This document shows, one piece after another, positions 33,554 to 42,121 of a stretch of DNA of 64,000 nt; the first letter of the stretch is position 1; every line of letters starts with the position of its first letter. The stretch is from JAWKUK01 sp964402175. GTDB taxonomy: Bacteria > Planctomycetota > UBA1135 > GCA-002686595. A program made the position numbers and the translations under genes. The notes beneath the pieces were generated by a model. That model did not search any database. It was given only the letters and a program-made list of their open reading frames with translations, and was not told the DNA's origin. The DNA is taken from contig CAYOBN010000002.1 of NCBI GenBank assembly GCA_964402175.1, positions 1-64,000 of the forward strand, written 5' to 3'.

Positions 33554-34540
33554 TCACCCTCCGATGAGGGTCGCGGGATCGATCGTCTCGTACGTGTCGC
33601 CGACCGAGGTCGAGCAGTCCGTCGGGCAGAAGGTGTCCCACCCGGCGAGGCACTGCGCCGACACGATCTCGTGGACGACCTTGGCGCCCACCATCCCGGT
33701 GACGTTCGAGCGCTGGTAGCAGATCTGCCCCGGCACCCAGCCACCCGGCAAGCTCCCCGGGCCGGTCGTGGGGATCGGCTGCCGCAGCGTGCCGCCCCCC
33801 TGCACGGGACCCTGCGCGGTGTACGCGAGCGGCGCGCGCCGCAGGAGCACCGTCTGTTGCACCGAGTGCAGGTCGACCTTCGCGGCGGAGTGATAGCTGG
33901 TCGAGCCGTGGCTGCCGACCGCGACGAACAGCGTCGCCGCGCCGAGCGCGTGCACGAACGCCGGGTTGAAGGGCACGTCGATCGTGCGCACGACCGCGCC
34001 GCCCGCGAGCTCGACGTCGCGCAGCGTCGCCTCGCGCATCAGGCGCTGGAACGGCACCGAGACGACCTGGCCGTTGCCGAGCGCGCCGAGGCGCAGCACC
34101 GCCTGCTGGAACGAGCCGCTCGCGGAATAGAGCGCGAGGAAGAGCCGCACTTGGCCGCCTTCGCCGCGCGCGGTCAGACCCACCTGGAACCCGCCGGGTC
34201 CGACCGGGCCCGGAATGCTCGCGACGGAGAGCGGATCGCTGCCGAACGCGAGCTCGAGCGGGTCGCAGTTTCCGTCGCCGTCGGAGTCCGCAAGGAACTG
34301 CGACGTGCCGAGCACGTGCTCCTGCCAGTTCGGGATCCCGTCGGCGTCGATGTCGGTCGGATCGACGCCCGGATCGGCGTGCAGCGGCTCGGGCACGAGC
34401 GCGGGCGCAAACCAAGCGAGACCGAGCGCAGGCAACGCGAGGAAGGCCGCGAAGCCGACGCCGCTCCGGCGCGGCGCGCGCGCGGATGTCGTTCCGCCCG
34501 GCAGGGGGCGGGGGGCCTCGGACAGGTGGGGGGTCGTCAT
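33554..34540 (-). CDS. Secreted protein with thrombospondin type-3 calcium repeats
   Basis: A 328-residue protein with an N-terminal hydrophobic segment (GVGFAAFLALPALGLAWFA), then calcium-binding thrombospondin type-3 motifs near residues 57-100 (DPTDIDADGIPNWQEH, LADSDGDGNCDPLELAFGSD). The remaining 220 residues form a beta-rich domain (VRLFLALYSASGSFQQAVLR, VGSHGSTSYHSAAKVDLHSV) of no recognised family, with four cysteines clustered near the C-terminus. It is probably an envelope or extracellular protein. GGAGGT lies 4 nt before the ATG, and TATACC lies about 43 nt before it. Confidence 0.75.
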   Translation of the reverse strand: MTTPHLSEAPRPLPGGTTSARAPRRSGVGFAAFLALPALGLAWFAPALVPEPLHADPGVDPTDIDADGIPNWQEHVLGTSQFLADSDGDGNCDPLELAFGSDPLSVASIPGPVGPGGFQVGLTARGEGGQVRLFLALYSASGSFQQAVLRLGALGNGQVVSVPFQRLMREATLRDVELAGGAVVRTIDVPFNPAFVHALGAATLFVAVGSHGSTSYHSAAKVDLHSVQQTVLLRRAPLAYTAQGPVQGGGTLRQPIPTTGPGSLPGGWVPGQICYQRSNVTGMVGAKVVHEIVSAQCLAGWDTFCPTDCSTSVGDTYETIDPATLIGG

Positions 34541-34583
34541 CGGGACCTCCGAAGGGGTACGGAGCGCAACCAGGTCAAGCTGA

Positions 34584-34589
34584 GGTATA
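34584..34589 (-). promoter_or_regulatory. -10-like TATACC
   Basis: Minus-strand TATACC upstream of the thrombospondin type-3 gene, 43 nt before the ATG. The spacer 34541-34822 otherwise shows no gene. Confidence 0.35.
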
Positions 34590-34802
34590 CCGTCGCTGCC
34601 GTCAAGTTACGCGGCGTGGCGTCGCGGGACACGGAATCCGGCGGACCCCCCCGTTCCCGGGCCCGCCCGGGCGGGTGCTGTCCCATTCCGGGACACACCT
34701 CGGCCAGGGCCCGCGCGAAGCCTCTCGCGGAGGCGAGCGCCGCCCCGCCGTCCGCGCCGCCCCGCCGGGGGGCCCAGCCTGGCGGTCCGGGTCTCGGGTT
34801 GG

Positions 34803-34808
34803 TATCTT
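34803..34808 (+). promoter_or_regulatory. -10-like TATCTT before tRNA-Arg
   Basis: TATCTT lies 14 nt upstream of the mature 5' end of the tRNA, a normal distance for a tRNA promoter. The -35 region is not recognisable. Confidence 0.4.
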
Positions 34809-34822
34809 CCTCCCCCCTACAC

Positions 34823-34899
34823 GCGCCCGTAGCTCAGCTGGATAGAGCGTTCGCCTCCGGAGCGAAAGGTCACAGGTTCGAATCCTGTCGGGCGCACCA
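34823..34899 (+). tRNA. tRNA-Arg(CCG)
   Basis: A 77-nt cloverleaf. The acceptor stem GCGCCCG pairs with CGGGCGC, followed by discriminator A and an encoded CCA. The D arm is GCTC...GAGC; the anticodon stem TTCGC/GCGAA encloses loop CTCCGGA with anticodon CCG; the T arm is ACAGG-TTCGAAT-CCTGT. It reads the CGG arginine codon, common in this GC-rich genome. Confidence 0.97.
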
Positions 34900-34912
34900 G
34901 ACCTCGGAGGTC
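34900..34912 (+). terminator. Small hairpin after tRNA-Arg
   Basis: GACCTC-G-GAGGTC begins immediately after the encoded CCA. A weak terminator or processing signal is possible. Confidence 0.35.
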
Positions 34913-34979
34913 CGCGCCCCGCGTCGCACCGCAGCGGGCGCGCCCGACCCGCCAGCGCCCGCGGCGCAGGTTGGCCCCG

Positions 34980-36266
34980 TCAGCGCCTACGGCGCAGGTC
35001 CCAGCTCGCGAGGGCCTCGGCGACCACCCGCGCGGCGAGCGCCTGCCCGCGCGCGTTCCAGTGCAGGTCCCCGCCCCCGACGAAGAGCGCGGCGGGGTCG
35101 GGCGCTGCAGCGAAGGCCGCGCTGACGTCGACGACGCGCAGCCCCGCGGCTTCGGCGGCTTCGCGGTGCAGCCGCGGCAAGGTCCCGCGCACGTACCCCG
35201 GGTGGGACTCGGGCGTGATGCGCACGAGGAGCCCCGGCACGAGGTCCGGCGCCGCCGGCGTGATGACCGCGGCACACGGGATCCCGCGGGCGGCGGCGAG
35301 CGCCCCGAGCTCGCGCAGCACCGCCGTCTCCAGCGCCTGCGCGCGCGTCGCGATCACGCCGCTCGGCGCGAGCGCGTGCACGGAGTCGTAGATGTCCTCG
35401 AACAGCCAATCGACGGTGCTGTCGCGATCGAGGAAGTGCGACTCGAACTGCGCGCTCAGCAGCTCCTCGTAGTAACCGAGCAAGCTCGGGTCCTCCGCGA
35501 ACGGCCACGCTGGCGCGCTGCGCCGCTCGCGCGCGAACGCGACGAGGCGCAGCAGCGCAGGCTGCGCCGCCCGCTCCGCGCGGCGCTCGAAGTCGCGCCG
35601 CACCCGCGCCGAAACCGCGGGCTTGCAGCGCTCGAGCGCGCCGCCCGGCCCGAGCAGGAAGAGCTTGTTGCGCGCGAGGTCCCCGAGGTCGTTCGCGGCG
35701 CACAACACGATCAAGAGCGCATCGGGCTCGACCGTCGGCACGAGGCGCTCCGCCAACAGCAGCCCTTGGTCGGGCCCATAACCCGAACGGCCGGCGTTCA
35801 GGCACTCCACCGCGACCGCAGGCGCGCCGCGCGCGATGCGGGCGTCGTCTCCGCCGCCGACGCGGGCCGCGTCCGCGACGAGCCGCGCGCCGAGCGCGAG
35901 CTCCAGTTGGTGCACGAACGTCGCCTCGTACGGCACGTTCTCGGCCATCACGTACGAGTCCCCCAGCACGAGGATGCGCGGGCGCTGCTTCGGCGTCGCG
36001 AGTTCGGGGCCGCGCAGCCCAAGCGAGTTCGTGGCGATGAACACACGCGCGGCATCGCCTTCGCGCACGGCCGCGGCCGGCATCGGCTGCACCCGCCGCG
36101 CGCGCGGCAGCGCGTCGTGCAACAGGACCTCGTCGAGCGTGTACACGTTCCCGCCCACGGGCAGGAACCGATCGACAGAGACCTCGGCGACGAGCAAGCT
36201 CAGCGCCAGCGAAGCCGCCGCTGCGAGCGCGCGCGCGCGCCACCGCCGAAGTCGCTCGCGCCGCAC
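34980..36266 (-). CDS. SGNH/GDSL hydrolase family protein (AlgX/AlgJ-like)
   Basis: A 428-residue protein with an N-terminal membrane anchor (ALAAAASLALSLLVAEVSV) and an SGNH domain. Block I is ILVLGDSYVMAEN (Ser104), block III LCAANDLGD, and the C-terminal catalytic pair is in GGDLHWNARGQ (Asp400, His402), the DxHWN form seen in polysaccharide acetyltransferase-type SGNH proteins. Likely an esterase or O-acyltransferase acting outside the cytoplasm. A GTG start at 36266, 4 nt after the aldo/keto reductase stop, was chosen because the ATG at 36329 would overlap that gene by 59 nt. Confidence 0.8.
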   Translation of the reverse strand: MRRERLRRWRARALAAAASLALSLLVAEVSVDRFLPVGGNVYTLDEVLLHDALPRARRVQPMPAAAVREGDAARVFIATNSLGLRGPELATPKQRPRILVLGDSYVMAENVPYEATFVHQLELALGARLVADAARVGGGDDARIARGAPAVAVECLNAGRSGYGPDQGLLLAERLVPTVEPDALLIVLCAANDLGDLARNKLFLLGPGGALERCKPAVSARVRRDFERRAERAAQPALLRLVAFARERRSAPAWPFAEDPSLLGYYEELLSAQFESHFLDRDSTVDWLFEDIYDSVHALAPSGVIATRAQALETAVLRELGALAAARGIPCAAVITPAAPDLVPGLLVRITPESHPGYVRGTLPRLHREAAEAAGLRVVDVSAAFAAAPDPAALFVGGGDLHWNARGQALAARVVAEALASWDLRRRR

Positions 36267-36270
36267 CCGC

Positions 36271-37209
36271 TCAGCCCCGCGGGAACAACGCCGACAGCTC
36301 CGCGGCGACCTCGTCGGACAAGACGACATCGACGGCGCCGAGGTTCTCGGCGACCTGCTCGGCCGAGGTCGCGCCCGTGATGACGCTGGTGACCCCGTCC
36401 TGGCGCAGCACCCACGCGAGCGCGAGCTGCGCAGGGGTCACCGCGAGGCTCTTCGCGAGCTCGGAGAAGCGCCGGAGGCGCGCCAGGTTCGGCTCGGTCA
36501 GGCGGTCCTTCAGCCACTCCGTGCGCGCGCCGCGGCTGCCCTCCGGGATGCCCGCGTCGTACTTGCCCGTCAATGCTCCGCCGGCGAGCGGGCTCCAACA
36601 CACGACGCCGATCCCGAGGTCGCGGCACGTCGGCAGCACGTCGGTCTCGATCTTGCGCTGCATCAGCGAATACTCGGGCTGCTCGACGCGGCACGCGTAG
36701 AGGTTCTTCACCGTCGCGAGGTCGTGCGCGCGCCGCAGGAGCTCCGCCGGCCAGACGCTCGTGCCCCAGTACAGCACCTTGCCCTGGTGCACCAGGTCGT
36801 CCATCGCGCGCGCGGTCTCTTCGAGCGGCGTCGACGGATCCGAGCGGTGGCAGAAGTACAGGTCGAGGTAGTCGGTCCCGAGCCGCCGCAGCGAGCGCTC
36901 GCAGCTCTCCATGATGTGTTTGCGCGACAGACCGCGGTCGTTGACGTCGTCGCTCATCCGGAAGAACACCTTGCTGGAGAGCACGACGTGGCGCCGCTTC
37001 ACCTGCCGGAGCGCCTTGCGGGCCGCGCGCTCCGCCGCGCCGTGCGCGTAGATGTCCGCGAGGTCGATGAAGTTCACCCCGCCGTCGAGCGCCGCGCGCA
37101 GCACCTTCTTCGTCGCGCCGTCGTCGATGCTGCCGCCGAAGGTCAACCAGCCGCCGATGGAGACGACGCTGAGCTCGAGGCCGCTTTGGCCCATCTTCCT
37201 GTACTGCAT
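36271..37209 (-). CDS. Aldo/keto reductase
   Basis: A 312-residue NADPH-dependent aldo/keto reductase, closest in pattern to the potassium-channel beta-subunit/YghZ group. The catalytic tetrad is visible: Asp in FIDLADIYAHG, Tyr in the same motif, Lys in VVLSSKVFF and His in YFCHRSDPS. The C-terminal cofactor block is SVITGATSAEQVAENLGAVD. The start MQYRKMGQSGLELSVVSIG is typical for the family. It forms an operon with the downstream SGNH gene and is divergent from the mntR-like gene. The physiological substrate is not predictable. Confidence 0.9.
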   Translation of the reverse strand: MQYRKMGQSGLELSVVSIGGWLTFGGSIDDGATKKVLRAALDGGVNFIDLADIYAHGAAERAARKALRQVKRRHVVLSSKVFFRMSDDVNDRGLSRKHIMESCERSLRRLGTDYLDLYFCHRSDPSTPLEETARAMDDLVHQGKVLYWGTSVWPAELLRRAHDLATVKNLYACRVEQPEYSLMQRKIETDVLPTCRDLGIGVVCWSPLAGGALTGKYDAGIPEGSRGARTEWLKDRLTEPNLARLRRFSELAKSLAVTPAQLALAWVLRQDGVTSVITGATSAEQVAENLGAVDVVLSDEVAAELSALFPRG

Positions 37210-37284
37210 GTGCGCGGGGACTCGTCGGGGAAGGGCGCTCGGGTCAGGCCTCGGGCTCCGGTCGCGGAGTCGGGCTGGCCCCTC

Positions 37285-37305
37285 AGCGTATCCGCGGGGT
37301 ACGCT
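37285..37305 (+). promoter_or_regulatory. Dyad and -10 at the mntR promoter
   Basis: AGCGTA, 9-nt spacer, TACGCT. The right arm (37300-37305) is also a TANNNT -10 element 9 nt before the ATG at 37315. AGCGTA/TACGCT half-sites recur at the transporter promoter (38223-38236), which suggests autoregulation by the encoded MntR. Confidence 0.5.
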
Positions 37306-37314
37306 CGACGGTGG

Positions 37315-38220
37315 ATGACCGACCCGGAAGGCCCCCACGGCGCGCCCGCGCCCCACCACCGCGCGCCGCGCCGCTTCGCGGAGGTGCGCCGGGCGAACCG
37401 CAGCGAGACCGCCGAGGACTACGTCGAAGCCATCGCCGACCTCGTCGCCGCGCGGGGCGAAGCGCGCGTGAAGGACCTGGCGGACACGTTCGGGGTCTCC
37501 CACGTCACGGTGAGCCGCACCGTCGAGCGCCTCGTGCGCGACGGCCTCTGCACGACGGCGCCGTACCGCGCGATCACCCTGACGGACGCGGGCCTCGCGA
37601 TGGCCGCGCTGAGCCGCGCGCGGCACCGCAGCGTGCTGCGGTTCCTGCTCGCGCTGGAGGTCACCCCCGCGGTGGCCCGGCTGGACGCCGAGGGTGTCGA
37701 GCACCACGTGGGCGAAGCCACGCTCGAGGCGTTCGAGCTCTTCGCGGACGAGCGCGGCGTGCCGGGCATCATCGAAGAGGGCCCCGCCGACCCCGAGCGC
37801 TTCCGGCGCGTGCGCGAGAGCCACGCGATGGAGACGGCCGAGGACTACGTCGAGGCGATCGCCGAGCTGGAGGCCGCCCACGGCGAAGCCCGCGTCGTGG
37901 GCCTCGCGCGCCACTTCGGCGTGTCGCACGTGACGGTCAGCCGGACGGTGGGCCGCCTCCAAGCGCAGGGCCTCCTGACGACCGAGCCGTACCGCCCGAT
38001 CGTGCTGACCGAGGCCGGCCTGCGGCTCGCCGTCGAGTCCCGCGCGCGGCACGACGTGGTGCTGGGCTGCCTGCTCGCGCTGGGCATCCCTGCGGCCGCG
38101 GCGCAGCTCGACGCCGAGGGCATGGAGCACCACGTCAGCGCCGAGACCCTGCGGCGTATGGCCGCGCTCAGCGCGGGCGAAGTGGCCCGACCCGGGACTT
38201 GCACCAGCGGCGATCCGTAG
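37315..38220 (+). CDS. mntR: Tandem-duplicated MntR/DtxR metalloregulator (single-chain dimer)
   Basis: A 301-residue protein containing two complete MntR domains of the Escherichia coli type. Copy 1 (about 21-150) has RFAEVRRANRSETAEDYVEA, helix-turn-helix FGVSHVTVSRTVERL and DAEGVEHHV. Copy 2 (about 162-285) has RFRRVRESHAMETAEDYVEA, FGVSHVTVSRTVGRL and DAEGMEHHV. Metal ligands expected from MntR are kept in both: D35, E38, H104, E126, E129, H130, and D177, E180, H246, E268, E271, H272. Normal MntR is one domain of about 140-155 residues acting as a homodimer. A manganese or zinc transporter operon starts 20 nt downstream, the expected target. Confidence 0.92.
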   Translation: MTDPEGPHGAPAPHHRAPRRFAEVRRANRSETAEDYVEAIADLVAARGEARVKDLADTFGVSHVTVSRTVERLVRDGLCTTAPYRAITLTDAGLAMAALSRARHRSVLRFLLALEVTPAVARLDAEGVEHHVGEATLEAFELFADERGVPGIIEEGPADPERFRRVRESHAMETAEDYVEAIAELEAAHGEARVVGLARHFGVSHVTVSRTVGRLQAQGLLTTEPYRPIVLTEAGLRLAVESRARHDVVLGCLLALGIPAAAAQLDAEGMEHHVSAETLRRMAALSAGEVARPGTCTSGDP

Positions 38221-38238
38221 CCTATGCTACAGCGTAGC
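38217..38238 (+). promoter_or_regulatory. Nested inverted repeats over the -10 of the metal transporter operon
   Basis: GTAGC-N4-GCTAC-N3-GTAGC overlaps the mntR stop codon. Within it TATGCT (38223-38228) fits a -10 element 12 nt before the ATG at 38241, and TATGCT-AC-AGCGTA is a dyad sharing half-sites with the mntR promoter. A repressor bound here would block polymerase, the usual mode for MntR. Confidence 0.55.
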
Positions 38239-38240
38239 CG

Positions 38241-39473
38241 ATGACACGGGCCGCGGGCCCGGAGCTCGGCCCCCACCCTGTGGACACCCTCCACACCACC
38301 TTCGACCGCACCCTGCGCGCGCTCGGGTCCCCTGTGGCCTGCGCGCTCCTCTGGACCGCCGCCACGGGCTGCGGGTCGGAGGCCCCTCCGCCGGCCGGAC
38401 CGCCGCGCGTCGCCGCGACGACCGCGATGATCGGCGACGTCGTCACCGTGCTCGGCGCGGGCCAGCTCGAGGTGCGCACGTTGATGGGGCCGGGCGTCGA
38501 CCCGCACCTCTACCGCCCGACGCGGGAGGACATGGCGGTGCTGCTCGATGCGGGCCTCGTGCTGCACAACGGGCTGCACCTCGAAGGGCGCATGGGCGAG
38601 GCGCTCGCGGGCCTCGCGGGCCCGGGCCGCCGCGTCGCGGCGTTCGCCGAGCTGCTGGGGAACGAGCCCCCGAGCGGATCCTCCGGCGGCCTCGGCCTGT
38701 TCGCGGACCCGGAAGCCGAGGGCGCGTTCGACCCCCACGCGTGGATGGACCCGCTGCGCTGGGCCCGGGCTGCGGAGCTCGTCGCGCCGCTGCTCGCGGA
38801 GCTCGCCCCCGAAGCGCGCCGCGCCGCCTTCCAACGCGAGCTGCTCGACACTGCTGTGCCCAGCTTCCGCGCGACGGCCGAGGCGCTCGTCGATTTCGGC
38901 GCGCTGTGTTTCGGCTCGGTGCCGCAGGAGCGCCGCGTACTCGTCACGGCGCACGACGCCTTCCGCTACTTCGGCGAGCGCTTCGGCCTCGAAGTGCACG
39001 GCCTGCAGGGCCTCTCGACGGAGTCGGAAGCCGGGCTGAAGCGCGTCGAAGACCTCGTCGAGCTGCTGGTGCGCCGGCGCATCCCGGCGGTGTTCGCCGA
39101 ATCGAGCGTGCCGAGCCGCGCGGTCGAAGCGCTCATCGAAGGCGCGCGCGCGCGCGGCCACGAGGTCGCGCTCGGCGGCGAGCTCTTCGCGGACGCGATG
39201 GGCGCGCCCGGCACGCCCGAGGGCACGTACATCGGCATGCTCGCGCACAACATCGTCGTCATCACACGCGCGCTCGGTGGCAGCGTGCCCGGCGGCGACT
39301 TCGAGACGTGGCGCGCCGTGCGCTACGGCCAGATGGTGCACGACGGCTTCGATGACGCCCACGCCGGAGGCTTCCTGCGTCCGCGCGCCGGCGGGCCGCT
39401 CGCGCGCGCGCTCTCGGCCGAGCGCGAAGCCGCCGCGGGCCTCGCGCCGAGCAACGGGGAGGCGCCGCGATGA
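38241..39473 (+). CDS. mntA: Metal ABC transporter substrate-binding lipoprotein (Mn/Zn type)
   Basis: A 410-residue cluster A-I (TroA/PsaA/ZnuA) lipoprotein with lipobox TAATGC and Cys44. Predicted ligands are His89 (VDPHLYRP), His166 (FDPHAWMDP), Glu287 (VFAESSVPS) and Asp318 (LFADAMG). His-His-Glu-Asp is the set in manganese-binding PsaA/MntC proteins, whereas ZnuA uses a third His and a His-rich loop that is absent here. Manganese is therefore favoured, agreeing with the MntR upstream. A GTG at 38280 would give a more normal 31-residue signal peptide; the ATG at 38241 sits 12 nt after a -10-like element. Confidence 0.9.
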   Translation: MTRAAGPELGPHPVDTLHTTFDRTLRALGSPVACALLWTAATGCGSEAPPPAGPPRVAATTAMIGDVVTVLGAGQLEVRTLMGPGVDPHLYRPTREDMAVLLDAGLVLHNGLHLEGRMGEALAGLAGPGRRVAAFAELLGNEPPSGSSGGLGLFADPEAEGAFDPHAWMDPLRWARAAELVAPLLAELAPEARRAAFQRELLDTAVPSFRATAEALVDFGALCFGSVPQERRVLVTAHDAFRYFGERFGLEVHGLQGLSTESEAGLKRVEDLVELLVRRRIPAVFAESSVPSRAVEALIEGARARGHEVALGGELFADAMGAPGTPEGTYIGMLAHNIVVITRALGGSVPGGDFETWRAVRYGQMVHDGFDDAHAGGFLRPRAGGPLARALSAEREAAAGLAPSNGEAPR

Positions 39474-40243
39474 TCCAAGCGCACCGCGCCGCGGCGCCGC
39501 TCGAGGTCGAAGGCCTCGCGGTGGCGTACGGGGACACACCCGTCCTCTGGAACGTCGACCTCTGCGCGCGGCCGGGGCGGCGCCTCGCGCTGATCGGGCC
39601 GAACGGCGCCGGCAAAACGACGTTGCTCGAAGCGGCGCTCGGCCTCGTGCCGCGGCTCGCGGGCGAAGTCCGCTTCTTCGGCAGCCCGCTCGACGCCGTG
39701 CGCGAGCGCGTCGCCTACGTCCCACAGCGCGAAGCGGTCGACTGGGACTTCCCGGTGAGCGTGCTCGACGTCGTCGCGATGGGCCTCGGGCCCGCCGCGC
39801 GCTCGGGTCTGCTGCGGCGCTTCCGCGGCTGGCTCGGGCGCACGCCGCCCGAGGTCGCCGAGCGCGCGCACGCGGCGCTCGCCGAGGTCGGCCTCGCTGC
39901 GCTCGCGGAGCGCCCGATCGGCGCGCTCTCGGGCGGCCAGCAACAGCGTGTGTTCCTCGCGCGCGCGCTGGCGCGGGACCCCGAGCTCTTCGTGCTCGAC
40001 GAACCCTTCCGCGGCGTCGACGCCGAGACGGAAGCGCTGCTGCTCGAGCGCTTCGCTGCGCTCGTCGCCCGCGGCCGGACCGTCGTCGCCGTGCACCACG
40101 ACCTCGACAGCGTGCGCGCGCACTTCGACGACGCGGTGCTCGTGAACCGCACCGTGCTCGCTGCGGGACCGGTGGCCGAAGTGCTGGCGCCAGAGGTGCT
40201 CGCGCGGGCCTACCGCGGCGCCGCCGCCGGCGCGGCGGTCTGA
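39470..40243 (+). CDS. mntB: Metal ABC transporter ATP-binding protein
   Basis: A 257-residue ABC ATPase. Walker A is GPNGAGKTT at about 43-51, Q-loop YVPQREAVDW, signature LSGGQQQR and Walker B LFVLDEPFRGVD. VDWDFPVSVLDVVAMG after the Q-loop is typical of the manganese/zinc importers. The ATG overlaps the stop of the binding-protein gene (ATGA) and GGGAGG lies 7 nt before it, so the genes are coupled. It powers import through the two permeases that follow. Confidence 0.95.
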   Translation: MIQAHRAAAPLEVEGLAVAYGDTPVLWNVDLCARPGRRLALIGPNGAGKTTLLEAALGLVPRLAGEVRFFGSPLDAVRERVAYVPQREAVDWDFPVSVLDVVAMGLGPAARSGLLRRFRGWLGRTPPEVAERAHAALAEVGLAALAERPIGALSGGQQQRVFLARALARDPELFVLDEPFRGVDAETEALLLERFAALVARGRTVVAVHHDLDSVRAHFDDAVLVNRTVLAAGPVAEVLAPEVLARAYRGAAAGAAV

Positions 40244-40247
40244 GCCC

Positions 40248-41204
40248 ATGCGCGACCTCATCGAGGTCTTGCTCCTGCGCGGCGGCCACAACACGAACGT
40301 CGTGTTGCTCGGCACGGCGCTCTTGGGGGTCGCTGCGGGCGTGGTCGGCGTCTTTGCGACGCTGCGGCGGCGCGCGCTCGTCGCCGACGCGCTCTCGCAC
40401 GCGGCGCTGCCCGGCGTCGCGGGTGCGTTCCTCGCCGCGCCGCTGCTCGGTTACGCGGGGCGCGAGCCGTGGCTCCTGCTCACGGGCGCGCTGGTGAGCG
40501 GGCTCGCTGCAGCGGCGGCGATCGAGGCGCTCGTGCGGCGCACGCGGCTCGCGCCGGACGCGGCGACGGCCGCCGTGTTGAGCGCTTCGTTCGGGCTGGG
40601 CACGGTGTTGCTCGGCCTCGCCCAGCGGACGGAGAGCGGCGGCCAGGCCGGGCTCGCGAGCCTCGTCTTCGGGCGCACCGCGGGGATGTTGGCGCGCGAC
40701 GTCGGCCTCATGGCGAGCCTCGCAGGCAGCGCGCTCGTCGCTGCGCTCGTGCTCGGGCGCGGCTTCGTGACGGTGGCGTTCAACGAGCGCTTTGCGCGGA
40801 CCGCGGGTGTGCCGGTGCGCGCGCTGGACACCGCCCTCGGGGCCCTGGTCGCCCTCGTGACGCTCGCGTCGTTGCAAGCGGTCGGCATGTTGCTCGTCGT
40901 GGCGCTCTTGATCGCGCCCGCGGCCGCAGCGCGGCTCTGGGTGACCCGGGTGCGCGGGCTCGTCCCGCTGGCGGCCGTGTTCGGCGGGCTGTGCGCGTAC
41001 TGCGGCGCGGCGCTCTCGGCGGTGCTCGCGGATGCGCCGACCGGCGCGGTGATCGTGCTCGTCGCGACGGGGGTGTTTGCGCTCAGCCTCGTGTTCGCCC
41101 CGGGCCGCGGGGTGCTCGCGGTCGCGCGCCGGCGCCGGGCGCTCGCAGCGCTCGCAGCGCGCCGCGGCGCGGACCCAGCGGCGGCGGGAGGCCCCCCATG
41201 TTGA
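40248..41204 (+). CDS. mntC: Metal ABC transporter permease 1
   Basis: A 318-residue polytopic protein of the ABC-3 family with about eight membrane segments. Typical blocks are GVVGVFATLRRRALVADALS followed by HAALPGVAGAFL, then GRGFVTVAFNERFARTAGVP and LQAVGMLLVVALLIAPAAAA. It starts 4 nt after the ATPase gene. With the next gene it probably forms a heteromeric channel, as in TroC/TroD. Confidence 0.92.
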   Translation: MRDLIEVLLLRGGHNTNVVLLGTALLGVAAGVVGVFATLRRRALVADALSHAALPGVAGAFLAAPLLGYAGREPWLLLTGALVSGLAAAAAIEALVRRTRLAPDAATAAVLSASFGLGTVLLGLAQRTESGGQAGLASLVFGRTAGMLARDVGLMASLAGSALVAALVLGRGFVTVAFNERFARTAGVPVRALDTALGALVALVTLASLQAVGMLLVVALLIAPAAAARLWVTRVRGLVPLAAVFGGLCAYCGAALSAVLADAPTGAVIVLVATGVFALSLVFAPGRGVLAVARRRRALAALAARRGADPAAAGGPPC

Positions 41205-42121
41205 GCCCCGTGGCCACCGCCTTCTGGCAGCTCGACGCGGCGCCGCTCGCGGCGCTCGTACTCGCGGCGGCGACGCTCGGCGCGCTCGGCGCGCTGCTCG
41301 TGCTGCGGCGCGAGGCGCTGCTCGGGGATGCGCTCGCGCACGCGGTGCTGCCGGGCCTCGTCGTCGCGTGGCTCGTGACGGGGTCGCGCGGGCCGCTCGC
41401 GATGGTGCTCGGCGCGCTCGTCGCGGGGCTCGCGACGAGCGCCCTGACCGGGCTCGTCGTGCGCCAGGGCCGCGTCGAACGCAGCACCGCGCTCGGGCTC
41501 GTCTTCACGGGGCTCTTCGCGCTCGGGGTGCTGGCGATCGAGCAGACCGGCGCGCGGCAGGTCGACCTGGACGTGGGGTGTGTGCTGTCGGGGCAGCCCG
41601 AGCTGCTCGTCTGGCCAGAGGTCCGGAGCGCCGCGGACCTCCTCACGCGCGCCGCCTGGCGCGGGCTGCCCCACGCCGTCGTCGTGCTCGCAGCGGCCGC
41701 TGCCGCGGCGGCGCTGCTCTTGATCCTCGCGCGCCGGCCGATCGCGCTCGCGACCTTCGATCCGCGTTTTGCGCGCACGATCGGGCTCGGGCCGGGGCTC
41801 GTGTCGGGCGCGGTCGTCGGGCTCGTGACGCTGACGATCGTCGCGAGCTTCGAGGCGGTCGGGGCGATCCTGGTCGTCGGGCTCCTGGTGCTGCCGGGCG
41901 CCACCGTGCGGATCGCGGGCGGCGCGCGCGCGCGGGGGGACCTCGGCCGCTTCCTCGGCCTGTCGGCGGGGCTCGGGGCGGGCACCGCGGTCGCGGGTTA
42001 CGCCGCGGCGGCCTGGGTCGCACCTGCCCTCGGGTGGGGCGCGCTCGACACTGCGGGGACCGTCACCACCCTCGGCGGGGCGCTGCTCGGGGCGGCCGCC
42101 GTGGGGCGCGGAAGGGCCTGA
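41198..42121 (+). CDS. mntD: Metal ABC transporter permease 2
   Basis: A 307-residue ABC-3 family permease. Blocks include GALGALLVLRREALLGDALA followed by HAVLPGLVVAWL, then RPIALATFDPRFARTIGLGP and FEAVGAILVVGLLVLPGATV. It is homologous to the preceding gene and overlaps its end by 7 nt, with GGGAGG upstream of the ATG. Two different permeases after one ATPase is the troABCD/mntABCD arrangement. It is the last gene of the operon; no strong terminator is visible in the 172-nt spacer. Confidence 0.92.
   Translation: MLSPVATAFWQLDAAPLAALVLAAATLGALGALLVLRREALLGDALAHAVLPGLVVAWLVTGSRGPLAMVLGALVAGLATSALTGLVVRQGRVERSTALGLVFTGLFALGVLAIEQTGARQVDLDVGCVLSGQPELLVWPEVRSAADLLTRAAWRGLPHAVVVLAAAAAAAALLLILARRPIALATFDPRFARTIGLGPGLVSGAVVGLVTLTIVASFEAVGAILVVGLLVLPGATVRIAGGARARGDLGRFLGLSAGLGAGTAVAGYAAAAWVAPALGWGALDTAGTVTTLGGALLGAAAVGRGRA

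Noticed and set aside
34949..34971. Near copy of the 3' end of the SGNH gene in the spacer after tRNA-Arg
   Set aside because: About 20 bp of similarity in extremely GC-rich sequence; too short to claim a duplication.
38241..42121. Zinc-specific Znu system
   Set aside because: The binding protein has a His-His-Glu-Asp ligand set and no His-rich loop, and an MntR precedes it; manganese fits better, though zinc is not excluded.
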